Source: an uncultured Desulfovibrio sp.
Lineage (GTDB): Bacteria > Desulfobacterota > Desulfovibrionia > Desulfovibrionales > Desulfovibrionaceae
NCBI RefSeq assembly: GCF_944324935.1
Contig: NZ_CALUYG010000003.1
Location: 28,340-92,339 of the forward strand
Direction of reading: 5' to 3'
Length of the DNA stretch: 64,000 nucleotides
Shown here piece after piece: positions 44,776-53,261 of this stretch. Both the position numbers and the translations under genes were made by a program. Within the stretch, counting starts at the first letter, position 1. Each line of letters opens with the position of its first letter. The notes below the pieces were generated by a model. It was not told the DNA's origin. It saw only the letters and a list, made by a program, of their open reading frames with translations, and ran no database searches.

Positions 44776-46170
44776 CTACTTGCCGTGCTTCTTCCAGAAT
44801 TCTCCCCACATTTCCTCGTCGCTGAAGCTCCACGGTTCCACGGGCTCATTGACCCAGGTCACGTTCATAAAATGCTTCCAGTGCACATTTTCCGTCGTGA
44901 TGTTGCCGCCCCAGGTCCCGCAGCCCAACGTCGCCGTGGACGGCATGCGGTTGAAGGGATGACCGCCGTTGCCCGCGCTCATGGCCTGCCGCACCGTCAC
45001 GCGGGAGGACTTCATATGCTCGCCGAGGTACTCGATGTATTCCCGCTTGTAGGTGTGGATGCCGCAGGAATGGCCGCGCCCCACGAGACTGGTCAGCTCG
45101 GTAAGGATGCGGTAGGCGTCCATGAAATCCCTGGCCTTGTAGACGGTCAGCACCGGCGAGATCTTCTCGTCATGGAACTTGTCCTCGCGGATGGGCTGCG
45201 TGCCTTCCACGAGCAGGATCTCCGTGCCGTCCGGGATGCTGATGCCGGCGGCCTCGGCGATGACGCGGGCCGACTTGGCGATGACGTTCTGATTGAGGGC
45301 CAGCTTGCCCTTGGCATTGACCTGCCACATATAGTTCTTGAGCTTTTCCCGGTCCTCGCCTGCCACGAGCCAGCAGCCGTTCTTCTTCATTTCGGCCATG
45401 AACTGGTCGTAGATGGCCTCCACCGGCACCACGGCGTTTTCGGACGAGCAGGAGGTGGCGTAGTCGAAGAGCTTGCTGCCGCAAATGAGCCTGGCCGCCT
45501 CGGCCACATCGGCATCCTCGGCCACGATGGGCACGGCATTGCCCTGCCCCACGCCATAGGCCGGCGTGCCGCTGGAATAGGCCGCGCGCACCACCGCCCC
45601 GCTGCCGGTGGCCACCACAAGGTCGCTGGCCTTCATAAGTTCGGCCACGCCCTCACGGCTGTTGTCCTCCACCACCTGGATGAGGTCTTCGGGCGCGCCC
45701 ACGCGGCGAAGCCCCTTACGCATCATGTTGATGGTCTCGGTGGTGCACTTGAGGGCGCGCGAGCTGGGCTTGAAGATGACCGCATTGCGGCACTTGAGCA
45801 TGCCCACGGCCTTGCCGCCGCAGGTGGAGGTAGGATTGGTGGCCGGGAGGATGGCGCAGATGACGCCTACCGGCTTGGCATACTTGGAGATGCCGCTCTT
45901 TTCGTCACGCTCTATGCAACCCACGCTCTTTGCGCCGCGGATGTCGTGCAGCACGCCGCCCACCTTGCGCTTGTGCTTGACGATCTTGCTCTCCACGTTG
46001 CCGAAGCCCGTTTCTTCCACCGCCATGCGGGCCAGCCTGGCGATATTTTCATCTTCATAGACTTCCCAGCCCACGGAAAGGCACATCTCATCGACCTGCT
46101 CCTGAGTATAGTCATTGATGGCTTCCTGCGCCTTGCGGGCCAGTTCCAGTTGTTCACTGATGGTCTTCAT
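44776..46170 (-). CDS. CoA-acylating aldehyde dehydrogenase (sulfoacetaldehyde dehydrogenase-like)
   Basis: A 464-residue ALDH-superfamily protein of the AdhE/EutE/SauS kind. The catalytic cysteine is Cys241 in YATSCSSENAVV, and the cofactor region has ATNPTSTCGGKAVG near 101-114. It would interconvert an acyl-CoA and an aldehyde with NAD(P)H. Placed between a transporter and an acyl-CoA ligase, it most simply reduces the newly made acyl-CoA to an aldehyde: sulfoacetyl-CoA to sulfoacetaldehyde, or succinyl-CoA to succinate semialdehyde. GGGAGG lies at good distance from the start at 46170. The long GTWGGN C-terminal segment is also typical of SauS/EutE relatives. Confidence 0.86.
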   Translation of the reverse strand: MKTISEQLELARKAQEAINDYTQEQVDEMCLSVGWEVYEDENIARLARMAVEETGFGNVESKIVKHKRKVGGVLHDIRGAKSVGCIERDEKSGISKYAKPVGVICAILPATNPTSTCGGKAVGMLKCRNAVIFKPSSRALKCTTETINMMRKGLRRVGAPEDLIQVVEDNSREGVAELMKASDLVVATGSGAVVRAAYSSGTPAYGVGQGNAVPIVAEDADVAEAARLICGSKLFDYATSCSSENAVVPVEAIYDQFMAEMKKNGCWLVAGEDREKLKNYMWQVNAKGKLALNQNVIAKSARVIAEAAGISIPDGTEILLVEGTQPIREDKFHDEKISPVLTVYKARDFMDAYRILTELTSLVGRGHSCGIHTYKREYIEYLGEHMKSSRVTVRQAMSAGNGGHPFNRMPSTATLGCGTWGGNITTENVHWKHFMNVTWVNEPVEPWSFSDEEMWGEFWKKHGK

Positions 46171-46227
46171 GGATTTTCCTCCCGGAAAGTTAGGTATGTG
46201 CAAGATTGCGGACGCGCCGGGCGTTCC

Positions 46228-47736
46228 TTAGTGCCAGATGTCCATTCCGGCGAAACTTCCGAAGACGGACACCGAGAGGGTGACGCAGCAGATGGCGATG
46301 ATGGTCATCACCACACCGGACTTCGCGAACTCGGCAATGGTGAAATAGCCGGATGAATAAGGGATGACGTTGGTGGGGCTGGAGGTCACCATGATGAAGG
46401 CCATGCTGGAGGCGATGCCTGCAGGACCGGCCAGCACCCAGGGGTTCATGCCGATATCCATGGCCAGGGCGATGATGAGCGGCATGATCACCGCGCCGGT
46501 GACGCTGTTGCTGGAGAAGAAGATCTTGAGCAGCTCCACGAGGGTGATGACCGCGAGGACCCGCAACACGGGATGCAGGCTGCCCACTTCGGACAGGGCC
46601 CCCCAGGCGATCCAGCGGGCCGCGCCGGTGCTGGCCAGCAGCATGCCGGCCGAAATGCCGCCCGCGATCAGGATGAGGCCGCCCCAGTCGATGCTGCGGG
46701 AAGCGTCCTTCCAGTCTTCGAACACGCGCAGGCCGGGCATGAAGAGGAGCACGAAGCCCAGCAGGGCCACGAAGGCTTCCGGAGCCTTGAAGCCCAGGAT
46801 GGGAGCGACATGCGATCCGCCGAGCCACAGGGCCACCATCACCACGAACACCACGAGCGTACGGATCTCCTTGGCCTTGAGACCGCCGAGAGCCCGCAGT
46901 TCATCACGGATGCTGTCGAGGGACATGGGGATTTCCTTCAGTTCCGGCGGAAAGATCTTCATAAGGCAGAACCAGCCAAGCGGGACCATGAGCAGCGCGC
47001 CGGGCACGCCCACGGCCATCCACTCGGCAAAGGAGACGTCCAGCTTGGCGATGTCGCGCACATATTGCATGGCCAGCACGTTGGCGCCGCAGCCGGCGGG
47101 CGTGGCCGTGCCGCCGATGAGGCTGCCCCAGACGATGCCGATCATGAGGGCTCGACCGAAATTGCTTTCCAGCGGCTTGCAGCCGCTGCCCTGCAGGATG
47201 CTCATGCCCAGCGGCAGCAGCATGGCGGCCACGGCCATATCCGTCACCCACATGGATACCAGCGTACCCACCAGCATGAAAGCCAGCACGATGCGATCCG
47301 TGCGGCGGCCGACCCTGGTCAGCATCCAGAGCATGAAACGCCGGGCAAGGCCGGATTCCGTCATGGCGGCGGAAAGCCCCATGGCCCCCATGAGAAAGAG
47401 AATGGACTGATTGCCCAGGCCCGCCTTGACGAGGTTGCCGAAGGAATCGACGTTCATGATGTGCAGCAGCACGATGAGACTCAGGGACGTGGCGGGAAAG
47501 GGGATGGCTTCCGTCATCCACATGATGACGGCGAAACACAAAACGCCCATGACGATTTTGGCATTTTGCGTCAGGGGGATGACCTCTTCCCCCTTATAGA
47601 AGGGCGGAGGTGTGGGCAGGGCTATGACCAGCAGCATGATGCCGATGCCCAGGAGAAAGAAAAAGGTCTTGCGCGCTGTTTCCAGCGGCACTCTGTCGCC
47701 ACATATGGCTGTCAGGCAGTTGTTCAGACGACTCAT
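46228..47736 (-). CDS. DASS-family (SLC13/INDY) anion transporter
   Basis: A 502-residue inner-membrane sodium-coupled carrier with about 11-12 TM helices. The DASS repeats are visible as SLIGGTATPAGCGANVLA near residue 207 and SSPTNVIPYSSGYF near 460, where related carriers have their SNT substrate motifs; the first motif here is unusual (ATPAGCGAN in place of GTPPN). DASS proteins import dicarboxylates, sulfate and some sulfonates. It is the first gene of the operon with the aldehyde dehydrogenase and CoA ligase, 64 bases downstream of a sigma-54 type promoter, so it is the likely uptake system for the pathway's substrate. Confidence 0.87.
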   Translation of the reverse strand: MSRLNNCLTAICGDRVPLETARKTFFFLLGIGIMLLVIALPTPPPFYKGEEVIPLTQNAKIVMGVLCFAVIMWMTEAIPFPATSLSLIVLLHIMNVDSFGNLVKAGLGNQSILFLMGAMGLSAAMTESGLARRFMLWMLTRVGRRTDRIVLAFMLVGTLVSMWVTDMAVAAMLLPLGMSILQGSGCKPLESNFGRALMIGIVWGSLIGGTATPAGCGANVLAMQYVRDIAKLDVSFAEWMAVGVPGALLMVPLGWFCLMKIFPPELKEIPMSLDSIRDELRALGGLKAKEIRTLVVFVVMVALWLGGSHVAPILGFKAPEAFVALLGFVLLFMPGLRVFEDWKDASRSIDWGGLILIAGGISAGMLLASTGAARWIAWGALSEVGSLHPVLRVLAVITLVELLKIFFSSNSVTGAVIMPLIIALAMDIGMNPWVLAGPAGIASSMAFIMVTSSPTNVIPYSSGYFTIAEFAKSGVVMTIIAICCVTLSVSVFGSFAGMDIWH

Positions 47737-47799
47737 AACACTGTCTCCATGCTGATAATGACGAGGTATGCTAACGCGCGTTTATTTGTGCTATTTAGT

Positions 47800-47814
47800 A
47801 CAAGATGCGTGCCA
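47800..47814 (-). promoter_or_regulatory. Sigma-54 (-24/-12) promoter of the transporter/CoA-ligase operon
   Basis: On the minus strand TGGCAC (47814-47809), five bases and TTGT (47803-47800) match the sigma-54 consensus TGGCAC-N5-TTGC except the last C. The flanking G after TGGCAC also matches. The transporter ATG is 64 bases downstream, and a sigma-54 activator is encoded 1.7 kb away. Confidence 0.72.
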
Positions 47815-47872
47815 GCATATGAAAACGTGTCACATATGAAAAAATATCTATAAATATAACTAGTTATGCAAT

Positions 47873-47928
47873 ATTTCGCTAAGTTTCACAGCGAAATTGT
47901 CCGAGATGTTGTCTTTGAAAAAAGACAG
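47873..47928. promoter_or_regulatory. Candidate activator-binding sites upstream of the sigma-54 promoter
   Basis: Two perfect inverted repeats lie 60-115 bases upstream of the -24 box: ATTTCGCT/AGCGAAAT (47873-47897, 9-base gap) and TGTCTTT/AAAGACA (47910-47927, 4-base gap), with TTGTCCG at 47897-47903. The region is AT-rich unlike its surroundings. Position and symmetry suit enhancer sites of an NtrC-type protein. The rest of the stretch from 47,737 to 48,202 holds this control region and the hairpin at 48,018; I see no gene. Confidence 0.5.
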
Positions 47929-48017
47929 AATGACAGTATGTCTTAAAAATCATACAATTTGTGAAAATAATATTTGATAGGGAAAAACTGTACGCCGCTT
48001 CAGACGGCCGATACGAA

Positions 48018-48047
48018 ACGACCCCGACGAACTGTCGTCGGGGTCGT
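48018..48047 (-). terminator. Hairpin after the binding-protein gene
   Basis: A perfect 13-bp stem (ACGACCCCGACGA / TCGTCGGGGTCGT) with an ACTG loop is followed on the minus strand by TTTCGTAT. It lies 155 bases past the stop of the SsuA-like gene and separates it from the operon's control region. Confidence 0.65.
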
Positions 48048-48202
48048 CGTACTGCCTGCCGGCGGGAGAGCGGCAGACCGTGTGGAGGAGCCGGACAAAC
48101 GGCAACGCGGAGGCGAAATGGGCCGCGCCCGGCCAGAGGGACTGGTGGAGAAAAACGGGCGGCTCCGTCCGGCAGGCCGTCAGGCCGACCTGCCGGACGG
48201 AC

Positions 48203-49240
48203 CTACTTCTGCGCAGGCTGCGCTTCGCCGGCAAGCGCACGCAAATACTGATCCGTCACATCTCCAAGACGGGTTGCGCCGCCGGCAAAATCGGTCAGGG
48301 AGCGCAGCCAGCCCTGTAGCCGCTGATCCTTTCCGGCAAAGAGGGCAAGCTGTCCGTCAAGCCCGAATATCGGGTGGCGCGCCAGTTCCCAGGCGGCATC
48401 CTGCGGCGGCAGGTGCTTGCCCGTCCATTGCTTCTGGAAGTCGGCATAAGCCGCGAGGAGCTTTTCGCGCGGGGTCTCCTGCAGGGCGGCGATTCCCCGG
48501 AAGTACATGCTCAGGAAGGCCCGGACGCGCTCGGGATGCTGGTGGGCAAACGCCTTGTCCGCCAGGATGAGCGTCGGCTGACTGGCGGCGCACTGACTGG
48601 AAAGCGTCACCGGCTGGAGATCGTTGCGTTCCGCCTCCAGCGTGTAGGGAGCCCAGAGCGCCACGGCATCCCCCTCCCCGGCAAGAAAGGCGCGCAACGC
48701 CTCTTCCTGCGACATATCCTTGAGGATGACGTCCTTTTCCGTCAGCCCGAGCGCCGCAAGCCACTTGTGCACCGTATAATGGGCGGAAGAGCCCAGCGTG
48801 CAGAGGATGGTCCTGCCGCGTACCGTCCCGGTCGTGCCGGCCATTTCGGGATAGAGCGCATTATAGCCGGTATGGCCCAGCATGGGGCTGTCCTTGCGGA
48901 CATAGATGCCGGTCGCCAGGGACTCGTCATTGCCGATGGCGATGATCTCCGCCGCATTTTCCAGGGAGGCCGTCAGGGCGGGCAAGGCGCCGCAAGCGGC
49001 GATCTGCCAGGGCGCGCGCTGCATGTCGGCCATCAGTTCCCGGCCCGACGCATAGAATTTCATGTCGAGCCGGAAACCCGCCTCCACATCCCAGCCGTTC
49101 TGGCGGGCGTACCACGCGGCAAAGGCCTCATGCTCCACCAGCCATGCGGTGTTGAGCGTATATGGCGCTTCGCAGTAGGCGGACTGCGGCAGGCTTGCCA
49201 GCAGCAAAAAGGCCAGAAGCGTAGAAAGCACAGTTCGCAT
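48203..49240 (-). CDS. SsuA/TauA/NMT1-like periplasmic binding protein
   Basis: A 345-residue exported protein with a signal peptide (about 1-24, ending near QSAYCEA). The mature part has the NMT1/SsuA layout, including SSAHYTVHKWLAALGL near 165-180 and a second lobe with VALWAPY. This family feeds ABC importers for taurine, sulfonates and related compounds, yet no permease or ATPase is nearby. It may serve a distant ABC system, or present ligand to a sensor. CAGGAGG fixes the start at 49240, and a sigma-54 promoter lies 33 bases upstream, so it shares control with the transporter operon. Confidence 0.82.
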   Translation of the reverse strand: MRTVLSTLLAFLLLASLPQSAYCEAPYTLNTAWLVEHEAFAAWYARQNGWDVEAGFRLDMKFYASGRELMADMQRAPWQIAACGALPALTASLENAAEIIAIGNDESLATGIYVRKDSPMLGHTGYNALYPEMAGTTGTVRGRTILCTLGSSAHYTVHKWLAALGLTEKDVILKDMSQEEALRAFLAGEGDAVALWAPYTLEAERNDLQPVTLSSQCAASQPTLILADKAFAHQHPERVRAFLSMYFRGIAALQETPREKLLAAYADFQKQWTGKHLPPQDAAWELARHPIFGLDGQLALFAGKDQRLQGWLRSLTDFAGGATRLGDVTDQYLRALAGEAQPAQK

Positions 49241-49272
49241 AACGACCTCCTGAAGGGTTTTCCACGCGCTGA

Positions 49273-49287
49273 GCAAGTTACATGCCA
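49273..49287 (-). promoter_or_regulatory. Sigma-54 (-24/-12) promoter of the binding-protein gene
   Basis: On the minus strand TGGCAT (49287-49282), five bases and TTGC (49276-49273) match the consensus with one change in the -24 box. The start codon is 33 bases downstream of the -12 element. AAGACAG and TTGTCCG, also found before the transporter operon, lie 125-140 bases upstream. Confidence 0.72.
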
Positions 49288-49408
49288 GCATCACCCGCCT
49301 CCAGGCCGCCGCGGCGGCATCTTCCGCCCGCGGCAATGCTGACGGGAAGCGTGCCCCGCAGCGGCGGACGGCGCTTTCCCCTGCTCTCTTGTCTGCCGGG
49401 GCGGACAC

Positions 49409-50884
49409 TCAAGACAGCTTGTCCGTATATCCAGACATATCTCCGCCGGCTGTCCCGCGCGACGGACGTCCGGCGCCCTCCGCATGCCGCCTGATGCCGA
49501 ATTTGCGCATCTTCTCATACATATTGGCCCGTGAGATGCCGAGTGCCTGGGCCGTGCGCGAGACGTTCCAGCGATTTTCCCGCAGGGCGACCAGGATGGC
49601 GTTGCGCTCGCTGCTCTCCCGTATGGCGCCAAGGCGCTGTTCGCCGCCGGCCGGCTGCCCTTCTTCGGGCAGGGAGGCCCCCATGAGCAGCGAGGGAGGC
49701 AGATCGTCCAGCGTGATCGTCTCCCCTTCCGCAAGGCTGAGCGCATGGGAAAGCACATTCTTGAGCTCGCGCACATTGCCCGGCCAGTTGTAGCGCTGAA
49801 AAACGGCCATGACGTCCGCGCTGCAACGGACATTGCCCCGCCGTTCCAGCATATGTTCCACCAGAGCGGGGATGTCCTCCCGCCGGTCCCGCAGCGGCGG
49901 CAGGTTCAGCAGCAAGGAATTGATGCGGTAGTAAAGGTCTTCCCGAAAGGTTCCGTTGGCCACCATCTTGCCCAGATCGCGGTTGGTGGCCGTCACCAGC
50001 CGGAAGTTGACGGGATGCGGCGTACTGTCCCCCACACGGCGGACGGCCCTCTCCTCGATGACGCGCAGCAGCTTGACCTGAGCCCCGGGCGGCAGATCCC
50101 CCACTTCATCCAGGAAGAGCGTCCCCTCATCCGCCAGCTCGATCTGGCCTTCCTTGCCTTCCTTGCGTGCGCCGGAAAACGAGCCCGGCGCGTAGCCGAA
50201 GAGCTCGCTTTCAAACAGATCCTGCGGGATGGCCGCGCAGTTGAGGCTGACGAAAGGGCCGCCGCTGCGGCTGCTGGCGTTGTGGATGGCGCTGGCCGCC
50301 AGCTCCTTGCCGGTCCCCGTCTGGCCGCTGATGAGCACCGTGCCGTCGGTCCGGGCAAAGCGAAGCAGCAGCTGCTTGAAGGCCAGCATGGCGGGCGAGG
50401 AGCCCACGAGGGAATCCAGCGTGTAGCGGGCTTCCAGCGCTGTCCTGATGCGGCGGGCATAGCGGTTGACCTTGCGCCCGAGGGAATCTACCTGCCGCTG
50501 GAGAATGTGGATCTGCTCCGGCTTGTCCAGCACCACCATGGACATGGCCCCCATAAGCTGCCCCTGGGCGTTGTAGAGGGGGTAGCGGTTGGTCAGGATG
50601 CGGCTTGACGTTTCGCTGATGAGCCGGATGGCCCCGATGTCCGGCTCCCCGTTCCGCAGCACATGGAGGATGCGCGAGTCCGGGATGAGTTCCGTGATGT
50701 GCCGCCCGACGGCCTGTTCCGGCTCGATGTTCAGATACCCCGCATAGGCCTTGTTGATGAAGATGATGATGCCGTTCCTGTCGCAGATGAACAGGCCGGT
50801 CGGCAGATTCATGATGGCGATGTTGAGCATGGAGCAGACATCGGGAGATCCGTTGTCTGCCTGAGGGGAAAGAGGTTCGTTCAT
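49409..50884 (-). CDS. Sigma-54-dependent enhancer-binding regulator (PAS-AAA-Fis)
   Basis: A 491-residue NtrC-type activator. Residues about 20-135 form a PAS sensor domain (TGLFICDRNGIIIFINKAY), then a coiled linker and an AAA domain with Walker A SGQTGTGKE, the sigma-54 contact loop FGYAPGSFSGA (GSFSGA in place of GAFTGA) and Walker B GTLFLDEVGD. The C-terminus has a Fis-type HTH (NVSRTAQALGISRANMYEKM). It should bind upstream of the two nearby sigma-54 promoters and open them when its PAS domain senses the substrate or a pathway intermediate. The start at 50884 has a weak ribosome site; an alternative lies 18 codons later. It is directly upstream of the binding-protein gene. Confidence 0.92.
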   Translation of the reverse strand: MNEPLSPQADNGSPDVCSMLNIAIMNLPTGLFICDRNGIIIFINKAYAGYLNIEPEQAVGRHITELIPDSRILHVLRNGEPDIGAIRLISETSSRILTNRYPLYNAQGQLMGAMSMVVLDKPEQIHILQRQVDSLGRKVNRYARRIRTALEARYTLDSLVGSSPAMLAFKQLLLRFARTDGTVLISGQTGTGKELAASAIHNASSRSGGPFVSLNCAAIPQDLFESELFGYAPGSFSGARKEGKEGQIELADEGTLFLDEVGDLPPGAQVKLLRVIEERAVRRVGDSTPHPVNFRLVTATNRDLGKMVANGTFREDLYYRINSLLLNLPPLRDRREDIPALVEHMLERRGNVRCSADVMAVFQRYNWPGNVRELKNVLSHALSLAEGETITLDDLPPSLLMGASLPEEGQPAGGEQRLGAIRESSERNAILVALRENRWNVSRTAQALGISRANMYEKMRKFGIRRHAEGAGRPSRGTAGGDMSGYTDKLS

Positions 50885-51245
50885 GGGATGCACCGAAAGG
50901 GAAGTTGCTCCACGATCCCGGGCCGAAACAGCGAGACGGTCCGGCCGGGGGAGGCGCCGCACCCGACCTGCCGCGGCAGCGCCGGAACGCTCTCCGGCGC
51001 CCGGGCAACACGACGTCCGTCCCCGGAACCAGCGGCAGGCCCGCACTCGCAAAAAACGCATGCCGCCTGCCGCGTTCCTTCCTTTTACAGAAGATGACGC
51101 CCGGAATAAAGGGGAAATGCCGCTTCTGGCGCCGTTCGAATCGCATTATGCCGTATGGACCACCTGAAATGGCCGTTGCCGTGCCCGGTCGCCCGGCAGG
51201 ACAATCCATGCTGTGAAGGCATGGAAACCCATTCAACATAAGTAT

Positions 51246-51274
51246 TTGCTCTTACCTGTCCGCCCCTCTATCCT
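51246..51274 (+). promoter_or_regulatory. Possible sigma-70 promoter for the exported hydrolase
   Basis: TTGCTC (51246-51251), a 17-base spacer and TATCCT (51269-51274) lie 67 bases before the ATG at 51342. The rest of 50,885-51,245 is gene-free and shows nothing else I can support. Confidence 0.45.
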
Positions 51275-51341
51275 GAGGACAGAAGCCGGACGGGATCACT
51301 GCGCTGGTCCCACCCGGCCCAAAGCACTCAGGAGGCAGTCC

Positions 51342-52430
51342 ATGCGCTTACGAAACACAGGCAGTCGGCTGGCGATCGGCATCATGCTAGGAGCCCTGCT
51401 CATGGCGTCCGCCCGGATCGCGGCGGCCGCTCCCGCGGCTGCCGGCAACCCCGCAAAGGAGGGGGCCCCCATGCATCTGGCACAGGAATGGGACAAGACA
51501 TTTCCCCAAAGCGACAAGGTGACGCATCAGAAAGTGACCTTTCAGAACCGTTACGGCATCACGCTGGCGGCGGACCTCTACCTGCCCCGGCAGCGGACAG
51601 GGAAGCTGGCGGCCCTGGCCGTCAGCGGACCTTTCGGCGCGGTGAAGGAGCAGGCTTCGGGACTCTACGCCCAGACCATGGCCGAGCGCGGCTTCATCAC
51701 CCTGGCCTTTGACCCGTCCTATACCGGCGAAAGCGGCGGTCAGCCACGCCACGTCGCCTCGCCCGACATCAATACCGAAGACTTCAGCGCCGCGGTGGAT
51801 TATCTCACCACCCGCGAGGATGTGGACGCCGGACGCATCGGCATCATCGGCATCTGCGGCTTCGGCGGCATGGGCATCAATGCCGCCGCTATGGATACCC
51901 GCATCAAGGCCACCGTGGCCTCCACCATGTACGACATGAGCCGCGTCACCGCCAACGGCTACTTCGACGCCATGAACGCCGACGCGCGCCATGCCCTGCG
52001 AGCCCGCCTGAACGAACAGCGCACCGCGGACGCCCGCTCCGGCCATATCGCCTCCGCCGGCGGTCTTCCCGACAGACTGACCGGTGACGAGCCCGCCTTC
52101 GTCAAGGACTATTACGACTACTACAAGACAAAGCGCGGCTATCATCCCCGCTCCCTCAACGGCGGCAACGGCTGGAACGCCACCTCGGCCCTTTCCTTTA
52201 TGACCATGCCTCTGCTGGCCTATGCCGGAGAGATCCGCTCCGCCGTCCTGCTCATCCACGGCGAAAAGGCACATTCCCGCTACTTCAGCGAGGACACCTT
52301 CAAGAAGCTTGCGGGCGACAACAAGGAGCTGCTGATCATCCCCCACGCCAGCCATGTGGACTTGTACGACCGGATGGACATCATCCCCTGGGATACGATG
52401 GAACGCTTTTTCAGGACCTATCTGCGCTGA
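51342..52430 (+). CDS. Exported alpha/beta hydrolase (dienelactone hydrolase/YcjY-like)
   Basis: A 362-residue protein with a signal peptide (about 1-27, LGALLMASARIAAAAPA) and an alpha/beta-hydrolase fold. The nucleophile elbow reads GIICGF-type: GIIGICGFGGMG, placing Cys where most relatives have Ser, as in dienelactone hydrolases. Other landmarks are AFDPSYTGESGGQPR near 125-140, and PHASHVDLYDR near 340 that supplies the catalytic His. Relatives (YcjY/YhjE-like) are of unknown function or act on small esters and lactones. CAGGAGG precedes the ATG. The next gene follows after 78 bases. Confidence 0.83.
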   Translation: MRLRNTGSRLAIGIMLGALLMASARIAAAAPAAAGNPAKEGAPMHLAQEWDKTFPQSDKVTHQKVTFQNRYGITLAADLYLPRQRTGKLAALAVSGPFGAVKEQASGLYAQTMAERGFITLAFDPSYTGESGGQPRHVASPDINTEDFSAAVDYLTTREDVDAGRIGIIGICGFGGMGINAAAMDTRIKATVASTMYDMSRVTANGYFDAMNADARHALRARLNEQRTADARSGHIASAGGLPDRLTGDEPAFVKDYYDYYKTKRGYHPRSLNGGNGWNATSALSFMTMPLLAYAGEIRSAVLLIHGEKAHSRYFSEDTFKKLAGDNKELLIIPHASHVDLYDRMDIIPWDTMERFFRTYLR

Positions 52431-52508
52431 CGTGCGCCATGCCGGCCGGCAAGGGACCGCCCCGCTTCCTGTCGGTCGTGCAACGGCGTGATCTCATAAG
52501 GAGCTGCC

Positions 52509-53111
52509 ATGAATACGGAAGAACTCGTCGCCCATTTCCGTGCGGGAAAAAGCGTGACGCCCGGCACCGCGGAATATGAGGCACTGTTGCGGTGCAGTCA
52601 CGAAGCCATGCGCATCACGGCGGAACTGAACACGGCCTATCGTTCGCCTGAGCGCATACGCGAACTCATGTCGCAACTCACGGGAACACCTCTTGATGCG
52701 GGCTTTGCCCTGTTCCCGCCCTTCTACAGCGATTTCGGCAAGAACATCCGCATCGGGAAGAATGTCTTCATCAATGCCTGCTGCTGCTTCCAGGATCAGG
52801 GGGGCATCACCATCGGGGACGGCAGCCTCATCGGGCACAGGGTCGTGCTGGCCACCATCAATCACGGTTTTTTGCCCGAGGAACGGTCGAGCTGCCGCCC
52901 TGCTCCCATCGTCATCGGCCGGAATGTCTGGATCGGGTCCGGCGTCATCGTGCTGCCCGGCATCAGCATCGGGGACAATGCCATCGTGGCCGCCGGGGCC
53001 GTGGTCACGCGGGACGTGGCGGCGGACAGCGTCGTGGCCGGAACGCCTGCCAGGTTCATCCGAAGCATCACCGACATGACGGCGCAGGAAAAGCAGGCCT
53101 GCACCGCCTGA
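52509..53111 (+). CDS. Maltose/galactoside O-acetyltransferase-like enzyme
   Basis: A 200-residue CoA-dependent acetyltransferase of the LacA/NodL/Maa group. The N-terminal Mac domain (about 15-70) with ELNTAYRSPERIRELMSQL is followed by left-handed beta-helix repeats (NIRIGKNVFINACCCF, ITIGDGSLIGHRV, IGDNAIVAAGAVVTRDV). The catalytic His is expected in INHGF near residue 117. It likely acetylates a sugar, either for detoxification or envelope modification. ATAAGGAGC precedes the ATG. It is the last gene before the mobile element's left boundary. Confidence 0.9.
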   Translation: MNTEELVAHFRAGKSVTPGTAEYEALLRCSHEAMRITAELNTAYRSPERIRELMSQLTGTPLDAGFALFPPFYSDFGKNIRIGKNVFINACCCFQDQGGITIGDGSLIGHRVVLATINHGFLPEERSSCRPAPIVIGRNVWIGSGVIVLPGISIGDNAIVAAGAVVTRDVAADSVVAGTPARFIRSITDMTAQEKQACTA

Positions 53112-53261
53112 GCCGCTCCCCCGGCAACCACCCCGGACGGATGCGCGGCGGCAGCCGCCGCTTCTTGGACAGGCAGCACGCGACATGAGGGGGCGGACGG
53201 CCCCGGCCAGCGCACGGGCACGCCCGATGTACCCGCGCGCCCCTTTCCGCCGGATACGAAA

